A model generated the notes under the pieces. It was given only the letters and a program-made list of their open reading frames with translations. It was not told the origin of the DNA and ran no database searches. Shown here in pieces: positions 25,201 through 32,665 of a stretch of 64,000 bases of DNA. Source of the stretch: Streptomyces inusitatus (GTDB taxonomy: Bacteria > Actinomycetota > Actinomycetes > Streptomycetales > Streptomycetaceae); contig NZ_BMWG01000015.1 of NCBI RefSeq assembly GCF_014651115.1, positions 62,001 to 126,000 on the forward strand, read 5' to 3'. A program made the translations under genes and the position numbers. Position 1 is the stretch's first letter. Every line of letters begins with the position of its first letter.

Positions 25201-27135
25201 GTTCGTCACCGTCAGCGTGTAGTCGATCTCCCCGCCGGGGTTGACGGCCGCGGGGCCGGTCTTCGTCAGCGCGAGATCCGCCTCCGGGGCGACGAACGGG
25301 ACCGTGACCGTGTTACTGGTGGCCCTGGCCAGCTCGCCGTCCGGGGCCGTGCCCGTGGCCTGGGCCGTGTCCGTGACGCTTCCCGCCGTGACATCGGCCG
25401 CCGTGGTCGTGTAGGTGGCGGTGCAGTTGACCGAGGAGCCGGGGGGCAGCGGTGCGCTCGGGCAGCTCACGGCGGGGCTGCCGGGGCCGTTGTCGATGAC
25501 GTTGAGGTCGGTGAGCGGGACCTGGCCGGTGTTGGTCACCCGGAAGGCGTAGGAGATGGTCTGCCCGGCCGCGGTGAACTGGTCCCGGTCGGCGGACTTG
25601 ACGACCGTCAGGGCGCGGAGCGGGATGACCACCTGGTTGCTGGTCCCGTTGACGGTGTTGCCGTTGACCGTGCCCGTCACGGACGCGGTGTCGGTGATCG
25701 TGCCGGTCGCCGCGTCCGAGGCCGTGGCGGTGTAGGTCGCCGCACAGGTCATGGAAGTGCCGGCGGCCAGGGTGGTGGAGGGGCAGGAGACGGCCGGGGT
25801 GCCCGGACCGTTGTCGGTGACCTGGATGCCGGAGAGCGGGGCCGTGGCGGTGTTGGTCACGACGAAGGAGTACGTGATGGCGTCACCGGCCGCGAAGGTC
25901 TCCTCACTCGCCGACTTCGTGATCGTCGGCGAGCCGGGGACGGTGACGATCAGTGTGGCCGGTCCCGGCGGGTTGACCCCTGAGGGGGTCACGTTCGCCG
26001 GCTCGTTCACATAGGTGCCGGGGGTGTTGGACGTGACGTCGACCGTGAAGGTGCAGGACTGCGTACCGGCGGCGAGGACACCGCCGGACAGGCCGACGAC
26101 TCCGGTGCCGGGGACCGCCGTGAGCGAGGCGGAGCCGCAGGTCGTGGCCGCGTTCGGGACGGCTGCCACCGTCACCCCGGACGGCAGGTTGTCGGAGAAC
26201 GAGAAGCCGTTCTTCTCCGCGAGCTCGGAGGTGTTGGTGACGGTGAAGGTCAGGGTGGAGATGCCGCCCTGCGGGACGGACGCGGGGTTGAAGCCCTTGT
26301 CGAGCTGGGGGGTGACGTCGAGGATCCGCAGGTTGTCGTAGGCGTGGTCGTTGCCCAGCCCGCTGCCGTTGGCGTTCGTCATCTTCACACCGACGGCCGA
26401 CCCGGTGAAGAACACGGACGAGTCGGAGGCGAAGGAACCGGCCTGGATGGGGCGCGCTCCCACGTTGTAGGTGCTGGAGCGCGGGTCGGTGCAGGGGTTG
26501 ATCGCCTGGTCGTTGGCGGGGAGGTCGGGTCCCGCGCCGGTGAGGAAGAAGTTCAGCAGGGGGGCCGACACATTGCAGTTCACGGCCGCCACATCCACCG
26601 AGAAGGTGATGAAGCGGTTCGAGGTGACCAGCGGAATCGGATTGACCGTCTGGATCTCTACCTTGTTCGCCCCCGGGTTCGCCCCGTCGGTGTAGGCGGA
26701 GACGGCGTGGTTGGTGCCCGGCGTCGCCGAGCCCGCCACCTGGCCCAGCACATTGGCCATGGCCTTCAGCTCGGCCATCGCCGTGGCGCTCTGGTTCTGG
26801 CAGGCCGCGTTGTTCGCCCCCGTCTGGTCGAGGATGATCCCGTTGCAGTTGGCCGCGCTGATCCACGCGGGTGCCGCCGTGTATTTGGCGCTGATCGGGG
26901 GCGCGCCCGTGTAGGCGCTCAGCAGGATCGGCGTCTGGCCGGTCCCGTTCTCGAAGCCCTCGGAGTAGACCGAGGGCGGGCCCTGCGGCAGACCGGGGGC
27001 TCCGGGCGCGGCGGCGGCGCGGGCGGCGCTCGCCAGTGGCAGGGCGGTGCCCAGGGCCACCAGCTGGGCCCCGAGCACGAGGCCCGCGGAGAAGAGGACG
27101 CCGAGACGGCGTCCTCTTCGGGGGGAACCATGCAT
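22270..27135 (-). CDS. Giant secreted DUF11-repeat surface protein, 1621 aa
   Basis: ATG 27135 is preceded by AAAGGAG (11 nt); a GTG at 27147 is also in frame but sits on the ribosome site. A signal peptide runs to about residue 45. A Cys-containing N-terminal domain (SEGFENGTGQTP to about 270) precedes some eleven DUF11/Ig-like repeats. The seven central ones, each opening with (V/A)DLALTKTGPASV and closing with DPNPDNNTDTT, recur every 357-375 bp and are nearly identical in DNA. The C-terminus is a charged KPKDKGKDKR tail without LPxTG or membrane anchor. Likely an extended adhesive or coat protein; its partner and anchoring are unknown. Confidence 0.88.
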   Translation of the reverse strand: MHGSPRRGRRLGVLFSAGLVLGAQLVALGTALPLASAARAAAAPGAPGLPQGPPSVYSEGFENGTGQTPILLSAYTGAPPISAKYTAAPAWISAANCNGIILDQTGANNAACQNQSATAMAELKAMANVLGQVAGSATPGTNHAVSAYTDGANPGANKVEIQTVNPIPLVTSNRFITFSVDVAAVNCNVSAPLLNFFLTGAGPDLPANDQAINPCTDPRSSTYNVGARPIQAGSFASDSSVFFTGSAVGVKMTNANGSGLGNDHAYDNLRILDVTPQLDKGFNPASVPQGGISTLTFTVTNTSELAEKNGFSFSDNLPSGVTVAAVPNAATTCGSASLTAVPGTGVVGLSGGVLAAGTQSCTFTVDVTSNTPGTYVNEPANVTPSGVNPPGPATLIVTVPGSPTITKSASEETFAAGDAITYSFVVTNTATAPLSGIQVTDNGPGTPAVSCPSTTLAAGTSMTCAATYTATASDAATGTITDTASVTGTVNGNTVNGTSNQVVIPLRALTVVKSADRDQFTAAGQTISYAFRVTNTGQVPLTDLNVIDNGPGSPAVSCPSAPLPPGSSVNCTATYTTTAADVTAGSVTDTAQATGTAPDGELARATSNTVTVPFVAPEADLALTKTGPAAVNPGGEIDYTLTVTNNGPDDSSGWTVTDTIPAGLANAATTTPGCSITGGTLTCTGGALPVGDSTTIALTGTAAPGATTVTNTATVTGDEDDPNPDNNTDTTTTTVTPASVDLALTKTGPASVTAGGQVSYTITVTNNGPDASTGWTVTDPIPAGLDNAATTTPGCSITGGTLTCTGGALAVGGSTTIALTGTADVNATSITNTATVDGDDPDPNPDNNTDTTNTTVNLSVDLALNKTGPASVTAGGEVTYTITVTNNGPSDSTGWTVADSIPAGLTNAATTTPGCSITAGTLTCTGGPLAAGDSTTITLTGTAAANAGTIVNTATVDGDDPDPNPGNNTDTTNTTVNPSADLALNKTGPSAVTVGGTVSYAIVVTNNGPSDSTGWTVTDAIPAGLANAATTTPGCSITAGTLTCTGGPLAVGDSATIALTGTAPNAGTITNTATVDGNDPDPDPGNNTDTTNTTVTPLPVPEVDLAVTKTGPASVLPGDSVTYTITVSNNGPDDSTGWTLTDAIPAGLENAATTTSGCSISGGTLTCTGGALTAGDSTTITLTGTAAANAGTIVNTAIVDGDDPDPNPNNNQDSTTTTVGVSADLAVTKSGPASVAAGSTVSYTITVTNNGPSDSTGWTLSDPIPAGLTNAATTTAGCSISAGTLTCTGGALAVGDSTTITLTGTASPNATSITNTVTVDGNDPDPNPGNNTDTTNTTVTPLPVEVDLAVTKTGPASVVAGGQISYTITVTNNGPDDSTGWALTDTLPTQIQNPSTTSDGCGIGAGRLTCTGGPLAVGESVTVTVSGTVAADATGSIANTVTVTGDDPDPDPGNNTDTTNTPVNGRPELTIVKEQNGPSTVRPGDTVDYTITVTNTGTAAYTAADPASFTDDLSGLLDDAAYNGDAAATRGTVTYNEPILSWSGALAPGQTATITFSVTTYSRTFGDLKLINTVVSDTPGNNCEPDSDDPRCTTSGKVKPKDKGKDKRTVAGREPEGARAA

Positions 27136-27282
27136 GTCGACATGCACTCCTTTGTCGGTTCACGGCCCCCCGAAGTCACACGGATACCTCATACGGCTGG
27201 TAACCATGTGAATCATCAGGATCAGGGCGGTGAACCTCACTCAAGGGGCCCTGGCCCGGTCGGCCACCTGGGCGCATTCGCC

Positions 27283-27334
27283 CGACCTCCTGAGCCGACC
27301 TCCTGAGCCGGCCTCCTGAGCCGACCTCCTGAGC
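27283..27334. repeat. Four tandem 13-bp repeats
   Basis: CGACCTCCTGAGC occurs four times head to tail (third copy with one change) just after the end of the EEP-domain gene, in the spacer before the DUF11 gene promoter. Confidence 0.9.
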
Positions 27335-27340
27335 CGGGCT

Positions 27341-28180
27341 TCAGGCCGTCTTCACATCGGCGTGCAGCAAGTGGTGGTCCGAGTCCTCGCTGGGGTGCAT
27401 GCCGTGTGCGAGGGGGGAGACGCCGCGCAGGAAGATGTAGTCGAACTTGAGCTGCCAGTCGGTGCTGGCCTCGCAGTCGACGGTGGACGCGGGGCGGCAC
27501 CGGGGGTCGGTGTCCGTGGCCAGTTTCCAGAGCGGGGAGAGCTCGGGGGCGGTGGGGACGGCGTTGAAGTCGCCGAGGACGATGGCGCGGTCGTGACGGG
27601 CGACTTCGGCGGCGAGGACGCGGGTCTGGGCGGCCCGGAAGGACTCCTGGCGGCGTTGGGCGAGATGGGTGTTGAAGACGCGGACGGGTTTGCCGCCGAC
27701 GGTGGTGGTGACCGCCATGTATCCGCGGTCCTCGGAGCCGCCGTCGGGGTACTCGACGTTGACGCGGTCCTTCATGGGGGCGGCGGAGAGGATCGCCTGA
27801 CCGAAGGCGCCGGGGCTCCAGGGCATACCGCCGCAGCGGTCCTTGTTCAGGAGGACCATTCCGTACTCGACGTGGTAGACGAGCCCGTGGCGGCGCTCCA
27901 GATAGTCGCGGATCTTCTCGACGTCACGGACGCACGATTCTTGAAGGCCGATGACCTGGGGCGCGTATCTGGCGATCTCGGCGGCCCGGTCGGCGTTGCT
28001 CTCCTTGCAGGGGTTGCAGATGTTCCACGTCATGGCCCGGTTCGGCACGATGTCCTTGACCGCTTTGACGGGCATCGGCCTGGCGACGGGGGCATCGCCC
28101 GGTGCGCCGGGGCCGATGAGCACGATGCAGGCCGCGGCCATGGCGCCCACGAGCAGCCACGCACCCTTTCCGAGCGCCAT
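27341..28180 (-). CDS. Secreted endonuclease/exonuclease/phosphatase (EEP) domain protein
   Basis: 279 residues with an N-terminal hydrophobic segment (8-24) serving as signal or anchor. EEP motifs in order: MTWNICNPC (Asn53), GLQES (Glu81), FNTHLAQRR, VLGDFNAVPTA and the C-terminal SDHHLLHADV. These are the metal and catalytic residues of the DNase I/phosphodiesterase fold and all appear intact. Four or more cysteines suggest disulfides outside the cell. Whether it cuts nucleic acid or a lipid/phosphoinositol substrate cannot be told. It is followed by the DUF11 gene in the opposite sense of position but same strand, about 205 bp away. Confidence 0.85.
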   Translation of the reverse strand: MALGKGAWLLVGAMAAACIVLIGPGAPGDAPVARPMPVKAVKDIVPNRAMTWNICNPCKESNADRAAEIARYAPQVIGLQESCVRDVEKIRDYLERRHGLVYHVEYGMVLLNKDRCGGMPWSPGAFGQAILSAAPMKDRVNVEYPDGGSEDRGYMAVTTTVGGKPVRVFNTHLAQRRQESFRAAQTRVLAAEVARHDRAIVLGDFNAVPTAPELSPLWKLATDTDPRCRPASTVDCEASTDWQLKFDYIFLRGVSPLAHGMHPSEDSDHHLLHADVKTA

Positions 28181-28387
28181 CGTCTCTCCTCACAGTGGGT
28201 GCGACCGAGTAGGTGACCTTCATGGAGAGGCTATGGGACGAAGCTGTCAGTGACGCATGCGGTGTGCCGGATCCTGCCGCGCCGATCCGGGTAAGGGGTA
28301 AGGGGCCCTTGGCGGGCGGGGCTTGTCGCCGCCGGCGCCGGCCGGGGACACCAGGTTCACGGGACACGAACACACCGGGAGTGCGCC

Positions 28388-29635
28388 ATGAGCTACCGCC
28401 TGCTCGCCACCCGCCCCGTACTCGTGTGGGCGCTCGTCGCCGTAGGGGCCCGGATGCCCGTGGCGATGGCACCGCTGGCGCTGGTGTTCCTCGTACGGGA
28501 GCGCCCCGGCGGGTACGCGCTGGGGGCGGGGCTGGCCGCGGTCTATGTGGTGGGTGAGGTGCTGGGGGCGGCGGTGCTGGGGGCGAGGCTGAGGCCGGGG
28601 AGGGCGCGGGTCCAGTTGGCGGTGGGGATGGGGGTGGGGGCGGCGGCTTTCGCGGGGGTCGGGTTGTCGCCGGGGGCGCATCCGGTGGTGCTGGGGGTGC
28701 TCGCGGGGGCGGCGGGGGCCGCGCCCGCCGCGTCGCCGGGCGGGATGCGGACGCTGCTGATCTCGCGGCTTCCCGAGGCTCTGGTGGTGAAGGCGCTGAG
28801 CGCGGAATCGGTGCTCGTGTACGCGGTGTGGGCGGCGGCTCCCGCGCTCGCGGGGGTGCTGGCGCTGGGGGTCGCGCCGCCGCTGCCGATGCTGCTGGCC
28901 GCGGTGCTGCTGGCGGCGTCCGCGGCGGGGATGTGGGCGCTGCCCTCCGGGTGGGCGGCGGAGGAGGACGGCGGGGGAGAGGGCGCTTCCATGGCACGGG
29001 CGCTCGCTGCCGCCTGGCCCGTCTATGTCACCGGCGCCGCCGCGATGTCCCTGCTGGCACTGGCCGAACTCGTCCTGCCCGCGCTCCTGGAGCAGCGGGG
29101 CATCGGCGTCGGCTGGGCCGGTCCGCTGCTCGCCGGGTTCTCGGTCTCGTCCGCCGCCGGGGCGGTCCTCTACGGGGTGCGCGGCACCTGGCCCGGCTCG
29201 CTGCGGGCGCAGAGTCTGGTGCTGCTGATCGCTGTCGCGGGGTGTGTGACGCTCGTCGGGGCCTCGGGCTCGCTGCCCTGGATCGCGGGCGGTCTTCTCG
29301 TCGCCGGACTCTTGCAGTCCGGGGTGCAGCTGAGCCGCTCCCTCTCGCTGCGCGACGCCCTGCCGCCGAGCGCGCACGCGGCGGGTTACTCGGTGATGTA
29401 CGCGGCGAGCGGCGTCGGCTACGCGGTCGCCGCGGTGCTGGTGGGGGCCGTGCAGAGCGCGGCCACGCCGTCGGCCGCGGTTCTCGCGGGGGTGGGGCTC
29501 ACCCTGTCGCTGGTGGCGGTCAGCGCGCTGGGCGAAGCGGGGCCGCGGCGACGGGCGCGGCGGGCGCGGGCGGTCCCGGGGGCGCGGGGCGCGGGGGACG
29601 TCGGCGGGCGGTGTCCTGACCGATCGGCCGGATGA
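28388..29635 (+). CDS. MFS transporter
   Basis: 415 residues with about twelve hydrophobic segments and a central cytoplasmic loop (EEDGGGEGAS). Helices are rich in Ala/Gly/Val, with a GARMPVAMAPLALVFLV first helix and PGGMRTLLISRLPEAL after helix 4, a pattern common in an actinobacterial MFS branch of unknown substrate. The C-terminus is an Arg-rich tail. ATG 28388. It ends at a strong hairpin shared with the convergent secreted-protein gene. Confidence 0.8.
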   Translation: MSYRLLATRPVLVWALVAVGARMPVAMAPLALVFLVRERPGGYALGAGLAAVYVVGEVLGAAVLGARLRPGRARVQLAVGMGVGAAAFAGVGLSPGAHPVVLGVLAGAAGAAPAASPGGMRTLLISRLPEALVVKALSAESVLVYAVWAAAPALAGVLALGVAPPLPMLLAAVLLAASAAGMWALPSGWAAEEDGGGEGASMARALAAAWPVYVTGAAAMSLLALAELVLPALLEQRGIGVGWAGPLLAGFSVSSAAGAVLYGVRGTWPGSLRAQSLVLLIAVAGCVTLVGASGSLPWIAGGLLVAGLLQSGVQLSRSLSLRDALPPSAHAAGYSVMYAASGVGYAVAAVLVGAVQSAATPSAAVLAGVGLTLSLVAVSALGEAGPRRRARRARAVPGARGAGDVGGRCPDRSAG

Positions 29636-29651
29636 TGCCGTCGTACAGCGC

Positions 29652-29690
29652 GGATCGGCCCGTACGCGCCGGGTGTGTACGGGCCGATCC
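29652..29690. terminator. Bidirectional terminator hairpin
   Basis: A perfect 14-bp stem (GGATCGGCCCGTAC) with an 11-nt loop between the convergent MFS and secreted-protein genes. Confidence 0.87.
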
Positions 29691-29721
29691 GTGTGCGGCT
29701 GGGATCAGGAGGGCGGGCGGC

Positions 29722-30321
29722 TCACTTGGAGCAGGAACAGGGGGAGGCGGCGGTGACGCGGACGTCGTCGATGACGGGGCCGTACGCGCCGGGGACGGTG
29801 CTGGCGAAGCCGAGGGTGGTGGCGGAGGCGGTGGCCACGAAGGTCACCTGGCGCTGGACGTACCCCAGGGCGGTGAAGGTCTTCCCGGTGGAGTCGAAGG
29901 AGAAGTCCTGGAAGTTCTGGCCGTCGACCAGGACCTTGCCGGTCTTCAGCGCGGGGCCGCCGGCCGGGTTCGCGGCGAGCGCGTAGGTGACGGTGTAGGT
30001 GCGCCCGGGGATGGTGGTGAAGGTCTGGGCGACCGCGCCCGCCTGGCCGCCGTTGAGGTCGACGGACTGGTCGCCCTCGGCGGCCTGCCAGAAGCCCGCG
30101 CCGATCAGGTCCACGGTGCCGGAGGCGACCTTCCAGGGGCCGATGGACTGTCCGGCGGTGAGGGTGCTGAACGAGTTCGCCGGGGCGGTGGGGTATTCGA
30201 AGCTGCCGTCGTCGAAGCGGCTCACGGTCGCCGCCGAAGGGGCCGCCATCGCCGTCTGTGCGCCGGTCGCGAGGAGCGCTGCCGCGACGGCGGCGACGGC
30301 CAGGGAACGGGAGAGAGCCAT
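29722..30321 (-). CDS. Secreted DUF642/choice-of-anchor C-like protein
   Basis: 199 residues with a signal peptide (MALSRSLAVAAVAAALLATGAQTAMA). The mature part reads DGSFEYP, GPWKVASGTVDLIGAGFWQAAEGDQSVDLNGGQAGAVAQTF, GRTYTVTYALAANP and IDDVRV, which matches the galactose-binding-like jelly-roll fold called DUF642 or choice-of-anchor C. Members are exported and may bind carbohydrate. It ends CSCSK with two cysteines. ATG 30321 is preceded by TAGGAGG; another TAGGAGG stands 19 bp further upstream. Confidence 0.78.
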   Translation of the reverse strand: MALSRSLAVAAVAAALLATGAQTAMAAPSAATVSRFDDGSFEYPTAPANSFSTLTAGQSIGPWKVASGTVDLIGAGFWQAAEGDQSVDLNGGQAGAVAQTFTTIPGRTYTVTYALAANPAGGPALKTGKVLVDGQNFQDFSFDSTGKTFTALGYVQRQVTFVATASATTLGFASTVPGAYGPVIDDVRVTAASPCSCSK

Positions 30322-30669
30322 AACTGCCTCCTAATAGGGTGTTTTCCTCCTACAACACGATCAGCGTTCCAGTGGACCGGAGGGGGTGGGGAGGCGTGTG
30401 GTCGGGCGTGTGGGAGTGCTGGACAGGGCGCGTGGTGCCGGAGCGCACGGCCGCGCTCCAACAAGCCGGTCGAGTCTGCCGTGTCGCGTTGGACAGACGG
30501 GGGCAGGGCTGCGCTCGGCGGCGGTCTGGACATGCGTTGATCTCTTTGAGGCGCTGATGGCGGTACTGGGGCCGCTGTGGTCCGTCCGGCCCGTACCGTT
30601 CTCCGTCCGGTGAAGACACGACCTAGGCTCGGACGCGTATACGCGCCGGGCGAGGGAAGGGCGGACGAG
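30322..30669. other. 348-bp divergent intergenic region
   Basis: Apart from the tandem TAGGAGG motifs in front of the secreted-protein gene and a GGGAAGGG ribosome site at the right end, no gene, hairpin or repeat is evident. It should carry two divergent promoters. Confidence 0.5.
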
Positions 30670-31596
30670 TTGCGAGACGACCAGGAAGATTCCAGCCCAC
30701 CGGACCCACTGGACCCACCGGGGTACGGCGGCGCGGCACGGCCGGGCGTGGCCCCCACGTCCGTCCGGAGCGCGGGCACGATGTTCGCGGCCCTGTACGG
30801 GGAGTTGGTGCCGCACGGTTGGCACCGGCCGGAGCCGGAGGAGGACGCGTACTCGCTGTTCCATCAGCGGTCGATCGCCATGGGCTGGCTCGACGACCGG
30901 TCGGCCGGGGGCGACGCCGGGGAGGACATGCTTCGCGCGGCCGGGCTGTGGGGGATGAACGACGCCGGGTGGAGCCATCCGCTCGATGTCGCCGGAACGG
31001 GGCTGATCTCCTGGTTCCAGGTGGAGGCCAGTGCCGTGGCCGACGACCGGCCGCTGCCGGTGCGGCCGTTCCTGCGGTGTGCGGAGGACGCGACGGCGTG
31101 GGCCGGGACGGTGCGGCTCTCGGCGGTGCAGATCCTTCTGCCGGTACAGGGGATCGATCCTTCGTCGCGCCCGCCGTACGCGCCCGTGCCCTCGGCGGGG
31201 TCGGACGGCTGGTTCGCCGGACGGGACCCCGGGGCGAGGAAGCGGGTGGAGGTACGTGTCGACAGCGGTCGGGACCCGTCGGCGCCCGCCGTCGCGCGGC
31301 GGCTCGCCGAGGAACTCGGCCGCCTGGACCAGGAGGTGTTCGCCCTCGCCTCCGGACCCGCCCTCGGGTCCCACGAGGGCGGCGGCCGGGACGAGGCGGC
31401 CCTCCCTCCCCCGTTCCACGACAGTTTCTGGAACGGCCCGCCCCTGCACGGCACGGTGCTGCGCGGAGAGCTGGCCGAGTGGTCGGGCGACGCGATCGGC
31501 GGGCTGGCCGAGATCGTCGCCGATGTCACGGCCCGGCTGGGGGTCCGCTCGCCGCTGCTGTTCACCGTGACGCGGGCGGCCGGCGCGGCGGGCTGA
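30670..31596 (+). CDS. Hypothetical protein, about 308 aa
   Basis: TTG 30670 is chosen because GGGAAGGG lies 9 nt before it; the first ATG is at 30781 and would drop a Pro/Asp-rich stretch. The protein is soluble. It has GELVPHGWHRPEPEEDAYSLFHQRSIAMGWLDD near the N-terminus, a middle beta-rich part (TVRLSAVQILLPVQGID) and ends VTARLGVRSPLLFTVTRAA. No family recognised. The gene is closed by the 31613-31647 hairpin. Confidence 0.65.
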   Translation: MRDDQEDSSPPDPLDPPGYGGAARPGVAPTSVRSAGTMFAALYGELVPHGWHRPEPEEDAYSLFHQRSIAMGWLDDRSAGGDAGEDMLRAAGLWGMNDAGWSHPLDVAGTGLISWFQVEASAVADDRPLPVRPFLRCAEDATAWAGTVRLSAVQILLPVQGIDPSSRPPYAPVPSAGSDGWFAGRDPGARKRVEVRVDSGRDPSAPAVARRLAEELGRLDQEVFALASGPALGSHEGGGRDEAALPPPFHDSFWNGPPLHGTVLRGELAEWSGDAIGGLAEIVADVTARLGVRSPLLFTVTRAAGAAG

Positions 31597-31612
31597 GCCG
31601 GAACCGGAACGG

Positions 31613-31647
31613 CCGAGGGCCCCGCCGGTGATCGGCGGGGCCCTCGG
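31613..31647. terminator. Bidirectional terminator hairpin
   Basis: A perfect 15-bp stem with a GTGAT loop between the convergent hypothetical gene and the secreted-protein gene. Confidence 0.87.
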
Positions 31648-31661
31648 GAAAGCGGGCGGTG

Positions 31662-32432
31662 CTACTTCACGTCGACGAAGTCGCCGCCGTTGGTGATGGC
31701 GGGGGTGGTCGAGTTGCCCGCGAAGGAGTAGCGGTAGGTGCCGTCGGCGGAGGCCTTGACGGTGGTCTTCAGGTTGCCCTTGCTGTCCGTCTTGACGGTC
31801 TTGACCGTGGTGAAGGTCTTGCCGCCCTTCTTGCGGAACTGGAGCTTCACCGGCTGGTTGGTGTAACCGGCGTACTTGCCGGTCTCCCAGTTGGCGCGGG
31901 TCAGGGACCCGGTGACGGTGAGGTCCTTGCCCTTCTTCACCGGCTCGGGCGAGGCGTTGATGGAGATCTTCGACAGACGCTGCATGTTGAAGGACTTGGC
32001 GTTGTCCTTGTTGATGTAGTCGCCGTCGTTGGCCGCCGCGCCGACGATGGTCTTCCAGCCGCCGGCCAGGTTGTTCGAGTACAGGTGGTACGTGGGGTCG
32101 ATCGTGAAGGTGGCCTTGCAGGTGGGCTTGGAACCCTTGCCGCAGGTGGCCTTGCCGCCCTTGGGGCTGACGGCGCTCAGCGCGGTGTCGGGGGTCTTGC
32201 CGTACCAGAGGGCGCTGGTGGCGTAGAAGATGCCCGAGCTGTCGCTGGCGGTGAAGCTGACGGTGACCGTCTTCTTGGCGGAGGTGCCGAGGATGATCGC
32301 CTTGCCGCCGTTGACGACGACGTTCGAGATCTTCGTGTTGCCGACCGCCTCATCGGCCTGGGCGGCCGGGGCGGACAGAGCGGTGAGGGCCAGAGCGCCG
32401 GTTACCACGGCGGCAGATACACGAAAGCGCAT
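31662..32432 (-). CDS. Secreted DUF5707-like protein
   Basis: 256 residues with signal peptide (MRFRVSAAVVTGALALTALSAPAAQA). The mature protein has an N-terminal beta-domain (NVVVNGGKAIILGTSAKKTVTVSFTA... with a CGKGSKPTC pair) and a C-terminal Ig-like domain (PEPVKKGKDLTVTGSLTRANWETGKYAGYTNQPVKLQFRKKGGKTF). This arrangement is that of Streptomyces exported proteins I associate with DUF5707, sometimes labelled calcium-binding without proof. ATG 32432. A 24-bp perfect palindrome lies 62 bp upstream. Confidence 0.72.
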   Translation of the reverse strand: MRFRVSAAVVTGALALTALSAPAAQADEAVGNTKISNVVVNGGKAIILGTSAKKTVTVSFTASDSSGIFYATSALWYGKTPDTALSAVSPKGGKATCGKGSKPTCKATFTIDPTYHLYSNNLAGGWKTIVGAAANDGDYINKDNAKSFNMQRLSKISINASPEPVKKGKDLTVTGSLTRANWETGKYAGYTNQPVKLQFRKKGGKTFTTVKTVKTDSKGNLKTTVKASADGTYRYSFAGNSTTPAITNGGDFVDVK

Positions 32433-32493
32433 GTCTTCCCGGTTCTGAAGGGGCTCGGCGGCACAGCGGGTGCGCCGTCCGGGAGCCCGGACG

Positions 32494-32517
32494 TTGGTGA
32501 GTCTGCTGACTCACCAA
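32494..32517. promoter_or_regulatory. 24-bp palindrome upstream of the secreted-protein gene
   Basis: TTGGTGAGT-N6-ACTCACCAA: two perfect nine-base arms around six bases, in the promoter position of the 31662-32432 gene. The form suits a dimeric repressor. Too short and not followed by a gene end, so not a terminator. Confidence 0.5.
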
Positions 32518-32620
32518 GTCCAGACAAAGCAGGAACCAAAATGGTTGTACGACGACATGCAGTTTCTTTTGGCGGGTCTCCGCGCGCGCCTCCGACCGGG
32601 CCTCCGGGCCGCCAGGCCGC

Positions 32621-32665
32621 CGGGCCTCGGACCGCCGGGCCTCGGACCGCCGGGCCTCAGACCGC
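32621..32665. repeat. Three tandem 15-bp repeats at the HelD gene end
   Basis: CGGGCCTCGGACCGC occurs three times in a row (last copy with one change), overlapping the stop codon of the HelD gene. Slippage here could alter the C-terminus. Confidence 0.6.

Noticed and set aside
22207..25983. A 1258-codon open frame on the plus strand opposite the DUF11 gene
   Set aside because: It is a composition shadow of the repeat gene: Gly/Val/Arg-rich with repeating units mirroring the minus-strand repeats, no domain and no ribosome site.
27283..27334. Possible CRISPR-like repeats
   Set aside because: The units are 13 bp and directly adjoining, with no spacers and no cas genes in the window.
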